Source: JAUVUV01 sp964548275 | Lineage (GTDB): Bacteria > Gemmatimonadota > Glassbacteria > GWA2-58-10 | DNA length: 64,000 nt | Assembly: GCA_964548275.1 (NCBI GenBank) | Contig: CAZJQI010000018.1 | Coordinates: forward strand, 6,927 to 70,926 | Reading direction: 5' to 3' | Shown here: piece by piece, positions 1-7,865 of the stretch | Layout of the letters: each line of letters begins with the position of its first letter | Position numbering within the stretch: the stretch's first letter is position 1 | Notes under the pieces: model-generated | What the model saw: only the letters and a program-made list of their open reading frames with translations | The model's database searches: none | What the model was told of the DNA's origin: nothing | Translations under genes and position numbers: made by a program

Positions 1-2
1 AT

Positions 3-467
3 AATCTGGGAGATGAAAGTCTTGTTACTTGGATTAAAAACTTGCTAGAGCTGGATAACGTAAGAAAAGCATATGATATGTTAAAAACTGTGAACGGTAT
101 AGGAGATAAAATTGCCTCTTTCTTTCTGAGAGACATAGCAATTATTTATAATATAGCTCCAAAAAAGGATAGAGCACTTTTACAACCCGTTGATACCTGG
201 ATTCGATTTACAGTTCATTCTTTAAGTAAAAATAACAGATTGTCTGATAATGAATGCGCATCTTTTATTGTAAACAATTCGAGTGAACCTGAAAGAGCGA
301 ATCCAGGAATTTGGTATTTTTGTGCTGAAATTGCAGGCTCATCAAAATTTCAGGTGAGACTCAGCATGAAAAATAAAGATTTTATGAATTCCCTTACTAA
401 ACAGCATCTGGAAAACTTAATTCGATCCTCAAAGGCTGCTAATAAATTTATCTATATCTATAAATAA
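3..467 (+). CDS. Partial HhH/DNA-glycosylase-like protein (5' end outside window)
   Basis: The frame is open to the left edge, so only the C-terminal part is present; the first internal possible start is the TTG at 42. The visible protein has a helix-hairpin-helix pattern (VNGIGDKIASFFLRDIA) followed about 25 residues later by PVDTW. This matches the layout of HhH-GPD base-excision glycosylases, where an Asp after the hairpin is catalytic. The rest, ending in a Lys-rich tail, is not recognised. The gene is clearly more AT-rich than everything downstream, which hints at separate ancestry. A DNA-repair or DNA-binding role is an inference from the motif alone. Confidence 0.55.
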   Translation, partial: NLGDESLVTWIKNLLELDNVRKAYDMLKTVNGIGDKIASFFLRDIAIIYNIAPKKDRALLQPVDTWIRFTVHSLSKNNRLSDNECASFIVNNSSEPERANPGIWYFCAEIAGSSKFQVRLSMKNKDFMNSLTKQHLENLIRSSKAANKFIYIYK

Positions 468-470
468 GTC

Positions 471-501
471 TCGACAATTTATTAATCTCTAAATGTATAA
501 T
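471..501 (+). promoter_or_regulatory. Possible sigma-70-type promoter of uppP (leaderless)
   Basis: A perfect TATAAT lies at 496-501, with a weak TCGACA 19 bases upstream. The box ends five bases before the uppP ATG at 507, so transcription would begin at or very near the start codon. No Shine-Dalgarno sequence is visible. If the promoter is real, the mRNA is leaderless. Confidence 0.35.
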
Positions 502-506
502 TTCAG

Positions 507-1340
507 ATGGATTTTTTTGACTCCCTCCTGCTCGGAATCGTCCAGGGCCTGACCGAATTCCTGCCGATTTCCAGTTCCGGCCATCTCGTTCTGGGTGAGA
601 CGCTGCTCGGGGTTCAGACACCGGGGATTATCTTCGAGGTAGCCGTGCACTTAGCCACTGCTGGCGCAGTAGTGCTGGCCTACCGCCAGAGAATCCGCTC
701 CATGCTCCTGGCCGTGGGGCTGGTGTACAAGCCGCGCCTCTGGAAAAAGGGATCCGCCAAGGATGAAAGTCAAGCCTCAATGCGTGAAAATTTCCTCCTG
801 GGCTGCTACCTCGTGCTCGGCACCATTCCGGTTGTGGTGATCGGGCTGCTTTTCAAGGACAGCGTAAAGTCGGCTTTCGGCTCGCCGCGGTTAGTCTGTT
901 TCATGCTGATTTTAACCGGATTGATCCTTTTGAGTTCCCGCCTTGCGCCTAAAGAGTCGGCCCGACCTTTATCGTGGTGGCGGGTGCTTCTGATCGGACT
1001 GGCCCAGTCTGTGGCACTGCTGCCGGGAATCAGCCGCTCGGGCGCCACCATTACAGTGGCTCTGCTGCTCGGCCTTTCGCCAGGCAGGGCGGCCGAGTTT
1101 TCGTTCCTGCTGGCTCTTCCCGCGATACTTGGCGCCTCGGTATTCGAATTCGCCTCGCAGTTTGGTTCCGGACTGGCAAATCTGTCGGTTCTCTGGGCAA
1201 TCCTGGCTGGAGTTGCGGCGGCTTTTTTCTCGGGTTTCGCGGCAATTTTCTTCGTTCTCAAATTGCTCCAGAAAGGCCGTTTCGACCGCTTCGCCTGGTA
1301 CTGCTGGGCCGTGGGAATTAGCGGCCTGCTGTTACTCTAA
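507..1340 (+). CDS. uppP: Undecaprenyl-diphosphatase UppP/BacA
   Basis: This inner-membrane enzyme dephosphorylates undecaprenyl pyrophosphate to recycle the lipid carrier of peptidoglycan and other envelope polymers. The 277-residue length is normal for the family. Both signature motifs are present: GLTEFLPISSSGHL near the N-terminus and PGISRSGAT in the middle. The remainder is almost wholly hydrophobic, with many membrane segments. The ATG at 507 gives the usual family N-terminus (two or three residues before SLLLGIVQG). It stands alone, downstream of an unrelated AT-rich gene and about 530 bases ahead of the flagellar operon. Identification is certain. Confidence 0.97.
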   Translation: MDFFDSLLLGIVQGLTEFLPISSSGHLVLGETLLGVQTPGIIFEVAVHLATAGAVVLAYRQRIRSMLLAVGLVYKPRLWKKGSAKDESQASMRENFLLGCYLVLGTIPVVVIGLLFKDSVKSAFGSPRLVCFMLILTGLILLSSRLAPKESARPLSWWRVLLIGLAQSVALLPGISRSGATITVALLLGLSPGRAAEFSFLLALPAILGASVFEFASQFGSGLANLSVLWAILAGVAAAFFSGFAAIFFVLKLLQKGRFDRFAWYCWAVGISGLLLL

Positions 1341-1453
1341 GCTCTTATCTTACAGTAAGTTCGATTGGCATGCGCGATAAGTTCTCTGTTTGCGTTTTTC
1401 TCGCCTCACTGCTTGACTACGCCCCGGTTTAACTTTACAATTAGACAGAATGA

Positions 1454-1605
1454 AAAAATCCCCATCACAGCCCGAGGTTGTGAGCTGGATACTCACAGGA
1501 GGCCGGGGAACATCGCTGGCGCCGGCAACTGAATTTCCGCCGACGGACGTTGTCACCACGGAGTTATCCACGAGCTTAGGGGGCTATGTTGATGGGGATT
1601 TTTTT
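1454..1605. other. Structured element closed by a 15-bp perfect inverted repeat
   Basis: AAAAAATCCCCATCA (1454-1468) is perfectly complementary to TGATGGGGATTTTTT (1590-1604). After a bulge, AGCCC (1470-1474) pairs with GGGCT (1581-1585). Inside are a GTGAG/CTCAC hairpin (1481-1497) and a GCCGG/CCGGC hairpin (1503-1527). The right arm ends in seven T, so a plus-strand transcript could end there. It could be a structured RNA or a small mobile element with terminal repeats. I recognise no riboswitch, 6S, SRP or RNase P consensus. The rest of 1341-1760 and 1776-1860 shows no gene. Confidence 0.45.
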
Positions 1606-1760
1606 GTCCAAATCCAGGAGTCTTATTAGAGTGGTTATAGAGGCAATATTTACCCACTTTCAAAATCATTTATAATTGCAACCGGAAATATTTGCACCCA
1701 CCTCTTCTCCTCATTTGACTGAACCTCAGGTTTTATCCGTATATCCCTGTCACCCCTGCA

Positions 1761-1775
1761 TGGCATAAAGCTTGC
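1761..1775 (+). promoter_or_regulatory. Sigma-54 (RpoN) promoter of the flagellar operon
   Basis: The sequence TGGCATAAAGCTTGC matches the -24/-12 consensus TGGCAC-N5-TTGC. The GG and GC dinucleotides are separated by exactly 10 bases. It sits about 95 bases upstream of the first rod gene and faces it. RpoN control of middle flagellar genes is well known. No other equally good match was noticed upstream of the later genes of the cluster. Confidence 0.75.
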
Positions 1776-1870
1776 CTTTTCCTTTCACAGCGGATATTAG
1801 CGTCCAAGCGTCGAAAAATGTCTGAATCCGCCTGGCTTCACAGCGCGTATTTCGAAAGGTGAGAGGACAA

Positions 1871-2656
1871 ATGATCAAAGGTCTTTACACATCCGCGGCC
1901 GGAATGCTTCCTTTGGCCTACCGCCAGGATCTGATAGCCAATAACCTGGCCAATGTGAACACCTCCGGCTACAAGCAGGACCGCGCTTTTGTGCACGAGC
2001 TGATAAACGCCGACCTCTACCTTAACGAGCACGGCATTGCCTCAACAGGGCAGCCGCCCCGTCTGGTCAATGTGATGCCGCCAGCCTACCGGGCTGCGGT
2101 TGGAAACACCAGCCAGGTGATAGTACACCAGACTGATTTCACCCGCGGAAAGATGGAAGTTACCGGCAACGATCTGAACCTGGCAATTGAGGGTGACGGT
2201 TTTTTCACGGTCGATACCCCCCAGGGAGACCAGTACACCAGAAGCGGGTATTTCAGTATCAATGCGGACGGCGAACTGGTTACCGCGGACGGCTATACCG
2301 TGCTCGGCGAGGCCGGACCGATCAATGTCCAGGGAGGCAAGATCATCGTGCAGCATAACGGGGATGTGTTGGTTAACGACGGGCCGCGCGGAACTCTTCG
2401 AATCACTGATTTCAACAAACCCTATCGGATGACCAAGACCGCCGATAACCTGTTCATTCCGGAGGCCGGGGCTGCGGAGCAGGAGGCTGAGGATTTCGTG
2501 ATCAGGCAGGGCGTCCTTGAGCAGGCTAACAGCCATTCGATAGACCAGATGGTGAAAATGATTGAAATATTAAGATTGTTCGAACTCAACCAGCGCGCAA
2601 TCCGCCTTCAGGATGAAACCCTGCAGCAGGCGGTAACCCAGATAGGCAGAGTATAA
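1871..2656 (+). CDS. flgF: Flagellar basal-body rod protein FlgF
   Basis: This is a proximal-rod subunit exported by the flagellar type III apparatus. The N-terminus (IKGLYTSAAGM, then NNLANVNTSGYKQD) is the conserved rod/hook D0 signature. The C-terminus carries the matching coiled segment (MVKMIEILRLFELNQRAI). The protein is 261 residues from ATG 1871, which follows AGAGGA by four bases; a GTG four codons earlier is less likely. It is assigned FlgF because it precedes a second, more FlgG-like paralogue. The FlgF/FlgG order is typical. It is the first gene after the sigma-54 promoter. Confidence 0.9.
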   Translation: MIKGLYTSAAGMLPLAYRQDLIANNLANVNTSGYKQDRAFVHELINADLYLNEHGIASTGQPPRLVNVMPPAYRAAVGNTSQVIVHQTDFTRGKMEVTGNDLNLAIEGDGFFTVDTPQGDQYTRSGYFSINADGELVTADGYTVLGEAGPINVQGGKIIVQHNGDVLVNDGPRGTLRITDFNKPYRMTKTADNLFIPEAGAAEQEAEDFVIRQGVLEQANSHSIDQMVKMIEILRLFELNQRAIRLQDETLQQAVTQIGRV

Positions 2657-2717
2657 CTGTTCTTTGTTAATCGCACATGGATGAGCATGATTAATTATCA
2701 AGGATGAGGAGAAAGAT

Positions 2718-3506
2718 ATGATTCGAGCACTTCGCACCTCAGCCACGGGCATGAAAGCCCAGGAAATCCGCGTGGACGTTATCGCCAACAACCTGGCCAA
2801 CGTCAACACCTCAGGCTTCAAAAAGACCCAGGCTCAGTTCCAGGACCTTCTTTACCAGACACTGCGTCCGGCTGGCGTAGCCGAGTTTGAGGGACAGATC
2901 GTGCCCACCGAACTCCAGGTAGGCCACGGAGTGAGACTTTCCTCGACTCAGAAGGTGTTCACCACAGGCGACTTCCACAGGACCCAGAACGACCTGGATG
3001 TAGCTGTCGACGGCGAGGGGTTTTTCCAGATCCTCCAGCCGGACGGCACGACCGCCTACACCCGTGACGGCAACTTCGAGATCAGCCAGGACGGGATTCT
3101 CGTCACCACGGACGGCCTATCCCTTCAGCCGCAAATTACCGTCCCACAAAACGCAATGAAACTATCTATCGCTGCGGACGGCAACGTAGATGCGCTGCTG
3201 CCGGCCCAGGTGCAGCCTCAGAACGTGGGAAGGATCGAGCTCGCGCGCTTTATCAACCCGGCGGGCCTGCGTAATATTGGAAACAACCTGTTCCTGGAAA
3301 CAGTAGCCTCGAATACACCGATCCTGGGCAACCCGGCCGAGAACGAGTTCGGCCGTCTCGAGCAGGGATATCTGGAACTGTCCAACGTGTCGGTTGTTGA
3401 TGAACTGGTTGACCTGATAACCGCCCAGAGGGTTTACGAACTAAACTCGCGCGGTATTTCGATTGCCGACAACATGCTCCAGGTTGCTGGCAATATCGGA
3501 CGATAA
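2718..3506 (+). CDS. flgG: Flagellar distal-rod protein FlgG
   Basis: Distal rod subunit, 262 residues, the usual FlgG length. It has the rod-protein N-terminal pattern (IRALRTSATGMKAQE, NNLANVNTSGFKK) and a C-terminal segment with ELSNVSVVDELVDLITAQRVYE, the diagnostic FlgG tail (written here in part). A strong AGGAG lies seven bases before the ATG. It is 61 bases after flgF and is a paralogue of it. Its place directly upstream of flgA and flgH agrees with the assignment. Confidence 0.95.
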   Translation: MIRALRTSATGMKAQEIRVDVIANNLANVNTSGFKKTQAQFQDLLYQTLRPAGVAEFEGQIVPTELQVGHGVRLSSTQKVFTTGDFHRTQNDLDVAVDGEGFFQILQPDGTTAYTRDGNFEISQDGILVTTDGLSLQPQITVPQNAMKLSIAADGNVDALLPAQVQPQNVGRIELARFINPAGLRNIGNNLFLETVASNTPILGNPAENEFGRLEQGYLELSNVSVVDELVDLITAQRVYELNSRGISIADNMLQVAGNIGR

Positions 3507-3542
3507 GCTCATAAACATTAACCCCAAAGTGGCGATTTATTC

Positions 3543-4523
3543 ATGAGCAGAAAATTGACCTTGATAGCAATTTCTCTCTTCCCGGCGATTCTTCTGGCAC
3601 AGTTGAATGCGCTGGATTCTCAGATCGAAAAGGTCTATGTCTATCTCAAAGCTGAGGCCGAGGCCACCACAGGGCAGATTTTGCTTGGCGATGTTGCCGA
3701 GGTCTCCGGGTTCAATGAAAAACTGATCCGCTCACTGAACCACCTCCCGCTCGGACCGGCTCCAATGCCTGGAAAAAGCCTCACTCTGGCCAAAGCCGAT
3801 ATCCGCCGCAGCATGGTAACCCACAGGATCGATCCGGTGAAAGTGGCCCTGGTGGGAGAAAACCTGGTCGAGGTCAAGCGCAGCGGCAGAACGATAACCA
3901 AGGACGATATCGCCCCCCTGGTCGAGGATTATGTCGAACGATCCTGGGCAGACAGACAGGTGCGGACCGAGATTATCTATTCCCGTCTGCCCGGGGAAAT
4001 GACTGTCCAAAGAAACAATTTCGATCTGCGGGTTCTCGACCCGGTCAAGCCCGGGGTAAGCGGTTCGATCGCTCTTTCCCTGGCTGCCCTGGAAAACGAC
4101 CGCGTGTTGGTCCGGATACCGGTTTCGCTTAAAGTGCGGGCTTTCGGCAAAGTGGCCGTGATGAGCAGAGACATGCGGCAGGGAGAGCTCCTCTCACCGG
4201 AGGACTTTTCGTTCATCGAGCGGGAAATCACCAGAAAGCATTCTACCCCGGTCAGGACCGCGGGAGAAGCTGCATCCAAGAAACTTAAAAGAACCGTGAA
4301 AGCCGGACAGATCCTCACTTTCGACCATCTGGAAATCCCACCCCTGATCGAGCGGGGCGATGAGGTCACCCTGATCGTCCAGTACAAGGGTATCCGGGTG
4401 GGCTGCTCTGGCAAAGCCTGGGAGAAGGGCCGCCTGGGCGACAGAATCATGGTGCGCAACCAGTACGGTAAAAACCTCGTGGGCGAGATAAAGGACGCGC
4501 ATACGGTTTTGATCAAACCCTGA
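3543..4523 (+). CDS. flgA: P-ring formation chaperone FlgA
   Basis: Periplasmic chaperone needed to assemble FlgI into the P ring. The N-terminus is a Sec signal peptide (basic SRK, hydrophobic LIAISLFPAILLA, cleavage near AQLNA). The C-terminal half holds the SAF-like domain, with a typical stretch of the form VMSRDMRQGELLSPEDF and the end motif GKNLVGEIKDAHTVLI. At 326 residues it is about 100 longer than the enterobacterial protein; the extra length lies before the SAF region. It sits between flgG and flgH, the order seen in many proteobacteria. Confidence 0.88.
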   Translation: MSRKLTLIAISLFPAILLAQLNALDSQIEKVYVYLKAEAEATTGQILLGDVAEVSGFNEKLIRSLNHLPLGPAPMPGKSLTLAKADIRRSMVTHRIDPVKVALVGENLVEVKRSGRTITKDDIAPLVEDYVERSWADRQVRTEIIYSRLPGEMTVQRNNFDLRVLDPVKPGVSGSIALSLAALENDRVLVRIPVSLKVRAFGKVAVMSRDMRQGELLSPEDFSFIEREITRKHSTPVRTAGEAASKKLKRTVKAGQILTFDHLEIPPLIERGDEVTLIVQYKGIRVGCSGKAWEKGRLGDRIMVRNQYGKNLVGEIKDAHTVLIKP

Positions 4524-4541
4524 CATGGAGGTCGATATTAA

Positions 4542-5195
4542 ATGAGAACAATAAAAAGCAAGCCGAGAAAAAGGCCGCCGCGCACAGGTTCCACTGCCAT
4601 GCCTCGACTGATGCAGAACGTGGCGGTGGTGGCCTCCCTGGTCTTGATCTGCACCTGTTCGCTTTTTGCACAAATGGAGTTCAAGGGAACCGTGGCAAGC
4701 CTGTTTACTGATGAGCGCCTGTTCAAGGTGGGCGATCTGATTACTGTGCTGGTCAACGAGCGGGTGCAGGGACAGAACCGCACCCAGTTCCGCAGTCAGC
4801 GGGGTTCCAATGTTGCTGCCGAATTCGGCGCAGGGCCGGGCAAGGTTTTCAACTTCCTTAACCCGTTCACCGGCGAGTTGCAATCCCAGAACGACTTCGA
4901 CTCCCGTGTGCAGAACAACAAGCTGATGAGCTTCATCACAGAAATCAGCGTCCGCGTGGTGCGCACGGATGAACTGGGCAACCTGTTTATGGAGGGATCC
5001 AAGGTTGTCGAGATGCCTGATGAAAAGCAGGTGGTCGTTTTGACCGGTGCGGCCAGAAGCCGGGACATCTCGCCCCAGAACACGATTAACAGCTCCCAGG
5101 TTGCCGATCTTCGTTTAACAATGAACGCCAAGGGAGAAGCAGAGGAAGCCAGACGTCCGACACTTTTCAACCGTATATTCGGCTGGTTTTTCTAA
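4542..5195 (+). CDS. flgH: Flagellar L-ring protein FlgH
   Basis: Outer-membrane L-ring subunit, 217 residues. Family features are SLFTDERLFKVGDLITVLV, the later NGLFMEG-like stretch (here LGNLFMEGSKVV) and VVLTGAARSRDISPQNTI. The N-terminus is a long basic leader followed by a hydrophobic segment ending in CTCSLFAQ. FlgH is normally a lipoprotein, but no clean lipobox precedes either Cys; cleavage at LFA-Q by signal peptidase I looks equally possible. GGAGG at 4526-4530 supports the ATG at 4542; the ATG at 4602 is an alternative. Confidence 0.92.
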   Translation: MRTIKSKPRKRPPRTGSTAMPRLMQNVAVVASLVLICTCSLFAQMEFKGTVASLFTDERLFKVGDLITVLVNERVQGQNRTQFRSQRGSNVAAEFGAGPGKVFNFLNPFTGELQSQNDFDSRVQNNKLMSFITEISVRVVRTDELGNLFMEGSKVVEMPDEKQVVVLTGAARSRDISPQNTINSSQVADLRLTMNAKGEAEEARRPTLFNRIFGWFF

Positions 5196-5241
5196 AATAA
5201 CTAAAAACAGACGATACACAGGATAACAGGGGATTGGTTTG

Positions 5242-6390
5242 ATGAAATTCACCACACGAATCGAACTGGTAAAAATAATCGGTTTTGGAATAGTGGGCCT
5301 GGGGCTGATCCTCGCCGGAGGCTGCCCTGTCTCTCTGCATGCGGCGCGAATCAAGGACATCACCCACCTTCAGGGAACCAGGTCGGAAGAGCTGATCGGC
5401 TACGGCCTGATAGTCGGTTTAAACGGCACAGGGGACGGCAGGACGATTTTTACCAACCAGTCCGTTGCAAGCCTGCTGGATAAATTCGGCATACATATCC
5501 AGCCTGGTGAAATCACTTCTGCCAACATTGCCGCGGTAATGGTCACCGCGGAACTTCGCTCGTTCGAGAAACCCGGCAGCCGGACAGATGCCACGGTCAG
5601 CTCTATCGGCGAGGCATCCAGCCTCCAGGGCGGCTTGCTCCTTCGTACCCAGCTTTTCGGTTATGACGGACGCACACTGTATGCGGTTGCCCAGGGGCCA
5701 ATCTCTATCGGTGGTTTCAATGTCGGGGGACAGGCCGGTGCGGCAGGCGCGCAGATCCAGCTCAACCACCCGGTTGTCGGCCGTATTCCCGGTGGGGCGC
5801 AGGTGCTTCGTGAGATGGATGTCGGCTTTATTGAGAACTGGCGGGTGATGTTGACTCTGGAAAGCAGCGATTTCACCAGCGCCAGGAGACTCGACGAGGC
5901 GGTGGACAACCATTTCGGCGCCGATATCGCCCTGCCGATCGACGGGCTGTCGATCTACGTTACCATTCCCGAGGAATACCGCGATCCGGGAAGAATCATC
6001 GAGTTTATCAGCGAGCTGGAAAACCTCGATGTCTCGCCTGCTACCACGGCGAAAGTGGTGATTAACGAGCGCACCGGGACAATCGCAATCGGCGAGAATG
6101 TCACCGTAACTCCGATACAGGTGGCCCACGGCGGGCTTACGGTTACTATCGGCACCGGTTTGGCGGTGAGCCAGCCCACTGTGCCGCTCGGCGGCGGTGC
6201 AACGGTTATTGCGCCCACGGCAGAAGTCAGCGCAGTGGAACAGGTGAGAAAGTTCATGGAAATAGGCGGTACCGCGGGCGACCTTGTGACTGCGCTGAAT
6301 CTGATGCAGGTCACCCCGCGAGACATTATCGCCATTTTCCAAGCTCTCAAGGAAGCTGGCGCGCTGGCGGCTGAGTTGAGGATTATGTAA
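5242..6390 (+). CDS. flgI: Flagellar P-ring protein FlgI
   Basis: Periplasmic P-ring subunit, 382 residues from ATG 5242, which has AGGGGA eight bases upstream (a TTG codon directly before it is also in frame). A Sec signal peptide ends near LHAARIKD. The mature protein starts with the diagnostic RIKDITHLQGTRSEELIGY and GLIVGLNGTGDG. It ends with the LQALKEAGAL-like helix typical of the family. The gene follows flgH by 46 bases and precedes flgJ, so FlgA, FlgH and FlgI of the rings are encoded together. Confidence 0.96.
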   Translation: MKFTTRIELVKIIGFGIVGLGLILAGGCPVSLHAARIKDITHLQGTRSEELIGYGLIVGLNGTGDGRTIFTNQSVASLLDKFGIHIQPGEITSANIAAVMVTAELRSFEKPGSRTDATVSSIGEASSLQGGLLLRTQLFGYDGRTLYAVAQGPISIGGFNVGGQAGAAGAQIQLNHPVVGRIPGGAQVLREMDVGFIENWRVMLTLESSDFTSARRLDEAVDNHFGADIALPIDGLSIYVTIPEEYRDPGRIIEFISELENLDVSPATTAKVVINERTGTIAIGENVTVTPIQVAHGGLTVTIGTGLAVSQPTVPLGGGATVIAPTAEVSAVEQVRKFMEIGGTAGDLVTALNLMQVTPRDIIAIFQALKEAGALAAELRIM

Positions 6391-6407
6391 ACGAAAAGGG
6401 AAAAAGT

Positions 6408-7295
6408 GTGGTCTCTATGGAGATAATCAATCTGCCGGGGAACGATCCCCTTGAATTTGGAAGCAAAGCTCTTGAAAACAGCCTGCACCGTCTTCAGGAC
6501 TCCGCTGCCCGCTATACCGAGGAAGAGGATCTGAGGAAGGTCAGCCGGGAACTTGAATCGATATTTGTCAAGCTGCTGCTTGACACGATGGCGAAAACCG
6601 TGCCCGAGAATGGTATTATCGGCAAATCCCCGGCAATGGAAACCTGGCAAGGCATGTTTCATGAAAAACTGGCGATAAAGGTAAGCGAGCAGAGTCCAAT
6701 CGGCCTGGCAGACATGATCTACAAACAGCTTTCCAAGCACATAGATCGGCACAGGGAGGTGCCGCCTGCCAGGTCCGATTCAGGAAGCAGAGAAACAGTC
6801 GGAAAAGAAATTCAGCCGATAGACACCGGGGAAATCGAACCGCCTGTTCCGGCTTCTGCTGAAGAGAACCCTGGCGGCTGGGCAGTCGACAGGTTCAGGC
6901 AGCTGATCGAGAATGCCTGCTTAAAACATGGGATTGATCCGGCGCTGGTAGCCGCGGTGATCATGCAGGAAAGCGCGGGGAACCCTCAAGCGGTCAGTCC
7001 GGCCGGCGCCAGGGGTCTGATGCAGCTTATGCCGCAAACTGCAGATTCTCTCGGGGTGCGGAATGTTTTTGATCCGGAGGAAAATATCGAAGGGGGGACC
7101 CGCTACCTGAAACAACTGCTGGAGAGTTTCGGCGGGGATGAAACCCTCGCCCTGGCAGCATACAACGCAGGAGTGATTGCAGTCAAGCGGTACAATGGCG
7201 TGCCTCCCTACCCCGAGACCATAAATTACGTGAAAAGAGTGGCGGCATTGAAAAGCCGCCTTAAAAGCTTCTCCACATCAGAGATGAAACTATGA
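6408..7295 (+). CDS. flgJ: FlgJ-type rod-binding protein fused to a lytic transglycosylase
   Basis: Residues ~35-110 match the FlgJ rod-capping domain (ELESIFVKLLLDTM, then MFHEKLAIKVSE). After a Pro/Glu-rich linker (~115-158), residues ~160-285 form an SLT lytic transglycosylase domain, with AAVIMQESAGNPQAVS and GLMQLMP. Glu188 is the expected catalytic acid, and AYNAG is present. In enterobacteria the second domain is an unrelated GH73 glucosaminidase, so the wall-cutting activity that lets the rod through is supplied here by another fold. GTG 6408 fits the weak AAAAGGGA upstream; ATG 6417 is the alternative. Its stop overlaps the flgN start (ATGA). Confidence 0.9.
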   Translation: MVSMEIINLPGNDPLEFGSKALENSLHRLQDSAARYTEEEDLRKVSRELESIFVKLLLDTMAKTVPENGIIGKSPAMETWQGMFHEKLAIKVSEQSPIGLADMIYKQLSKHIDRHREVPPARSDSGSRETVGKEIQPIDTGEIEPPVPASAEENPGGWAVDRFRQLIENACLKHGIDPALVAAVIMQESAGNPQAVSPAGARGLMQLMPQTADSLGVRNVFDPEENIEGGTRYLKQLLESFGGDETLALAAYNAGVIAVKRYNGVPPYPETINYVKRVAALKSRLKSFSTSEMKL

Positions 7296-7813
7296 AAACC
7301 GCCAGCAAGCAGAAACCCAAAGCAAGCGCGGAAAAACTTTACACTCTGCTGGCTGAGATAGCAGAGGGCCTTGAGAAGCTATACGAATGCCTTCGCCTCC
7401 AGCAGGCCGCGCTGCTGAAATGGGATTTTCCCTCCTTTAGCGCAACTATCCGCCAGCAGAAACGCCTGGCCCGGGAAAATCTGGAGCGTGAGAAAAAACG
7501 GATTGCCCTGGTAAGCGAGATTGCCGGCAAGCAGGCAGCAGAAAAGCTGTCCCTTCGCCGGCTGGCGGAAAGCCTTGGAGGCGAGTGGCCCCAACGGTTC
7601 GAAAAACTCGCCAGCCGGATCAGGACAGCCAGCGGCAAAGTGAGCTCGATGAAAGAGCAGAACGAGTCTATTATCAACAATTCGAGAAAACTGGTGAACG
7701 ACCAGTTGAAGCTGCTACTCGAACTTGCCAGGCTTAACCGCAACCTCTATGAGGGAAGCGGGAAAAAAAGCGCGAAAGCGAACATGCACAAAGTGCTGGA
7801 CCAGAAAGTTTGA
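7292..7813 (+). CDS. flgN: FlgN-like flagellar export chaperone
   Basis: A 173-residue, helical, Lys/Glu/Leu-rich protein with no membrane segment. The pattern of a long coiled N-terminal helix (LAEIAEGLEKLYECLRLQQ) and a Lys/Arg-rich centre fits FlgN, the chaperone for the hook-filament junction proteins FlgK and FlgL. Context is strong: it overlaps flgJ by four bases and lies just before flgK. No FlgM (anti-sigma-28) gene is found beside it, unlike the usual flgM-flgN pair. Confidence 0.75.
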   Translation: MKTASKQKPKASAEKLYTLLAEIAEGLEKLYECLRLQQAALLKWDFPSFSATIRQQKRLARENLEREKKRIALVSEIAGKQAAEKLSLRRLAESLGGEWPQRFEKLASRIRTASGKVSSMKEQNESIINNSRKLVNDQLKLLLELARLNRNLYEGSGKKSAKANMHKVLDQKV

Positions 7814-7865
7814 GTCCTGCGCATTCGGAGACAGTTGAAATCTCCGCCGAATAAGAAGAAAGAAG

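Noticed and set aside
1450..1629. A 59-codon reading frame through the structured element
   Set aside because: No ribosome site precedes it, and the inverted repeats explain the sequence better.
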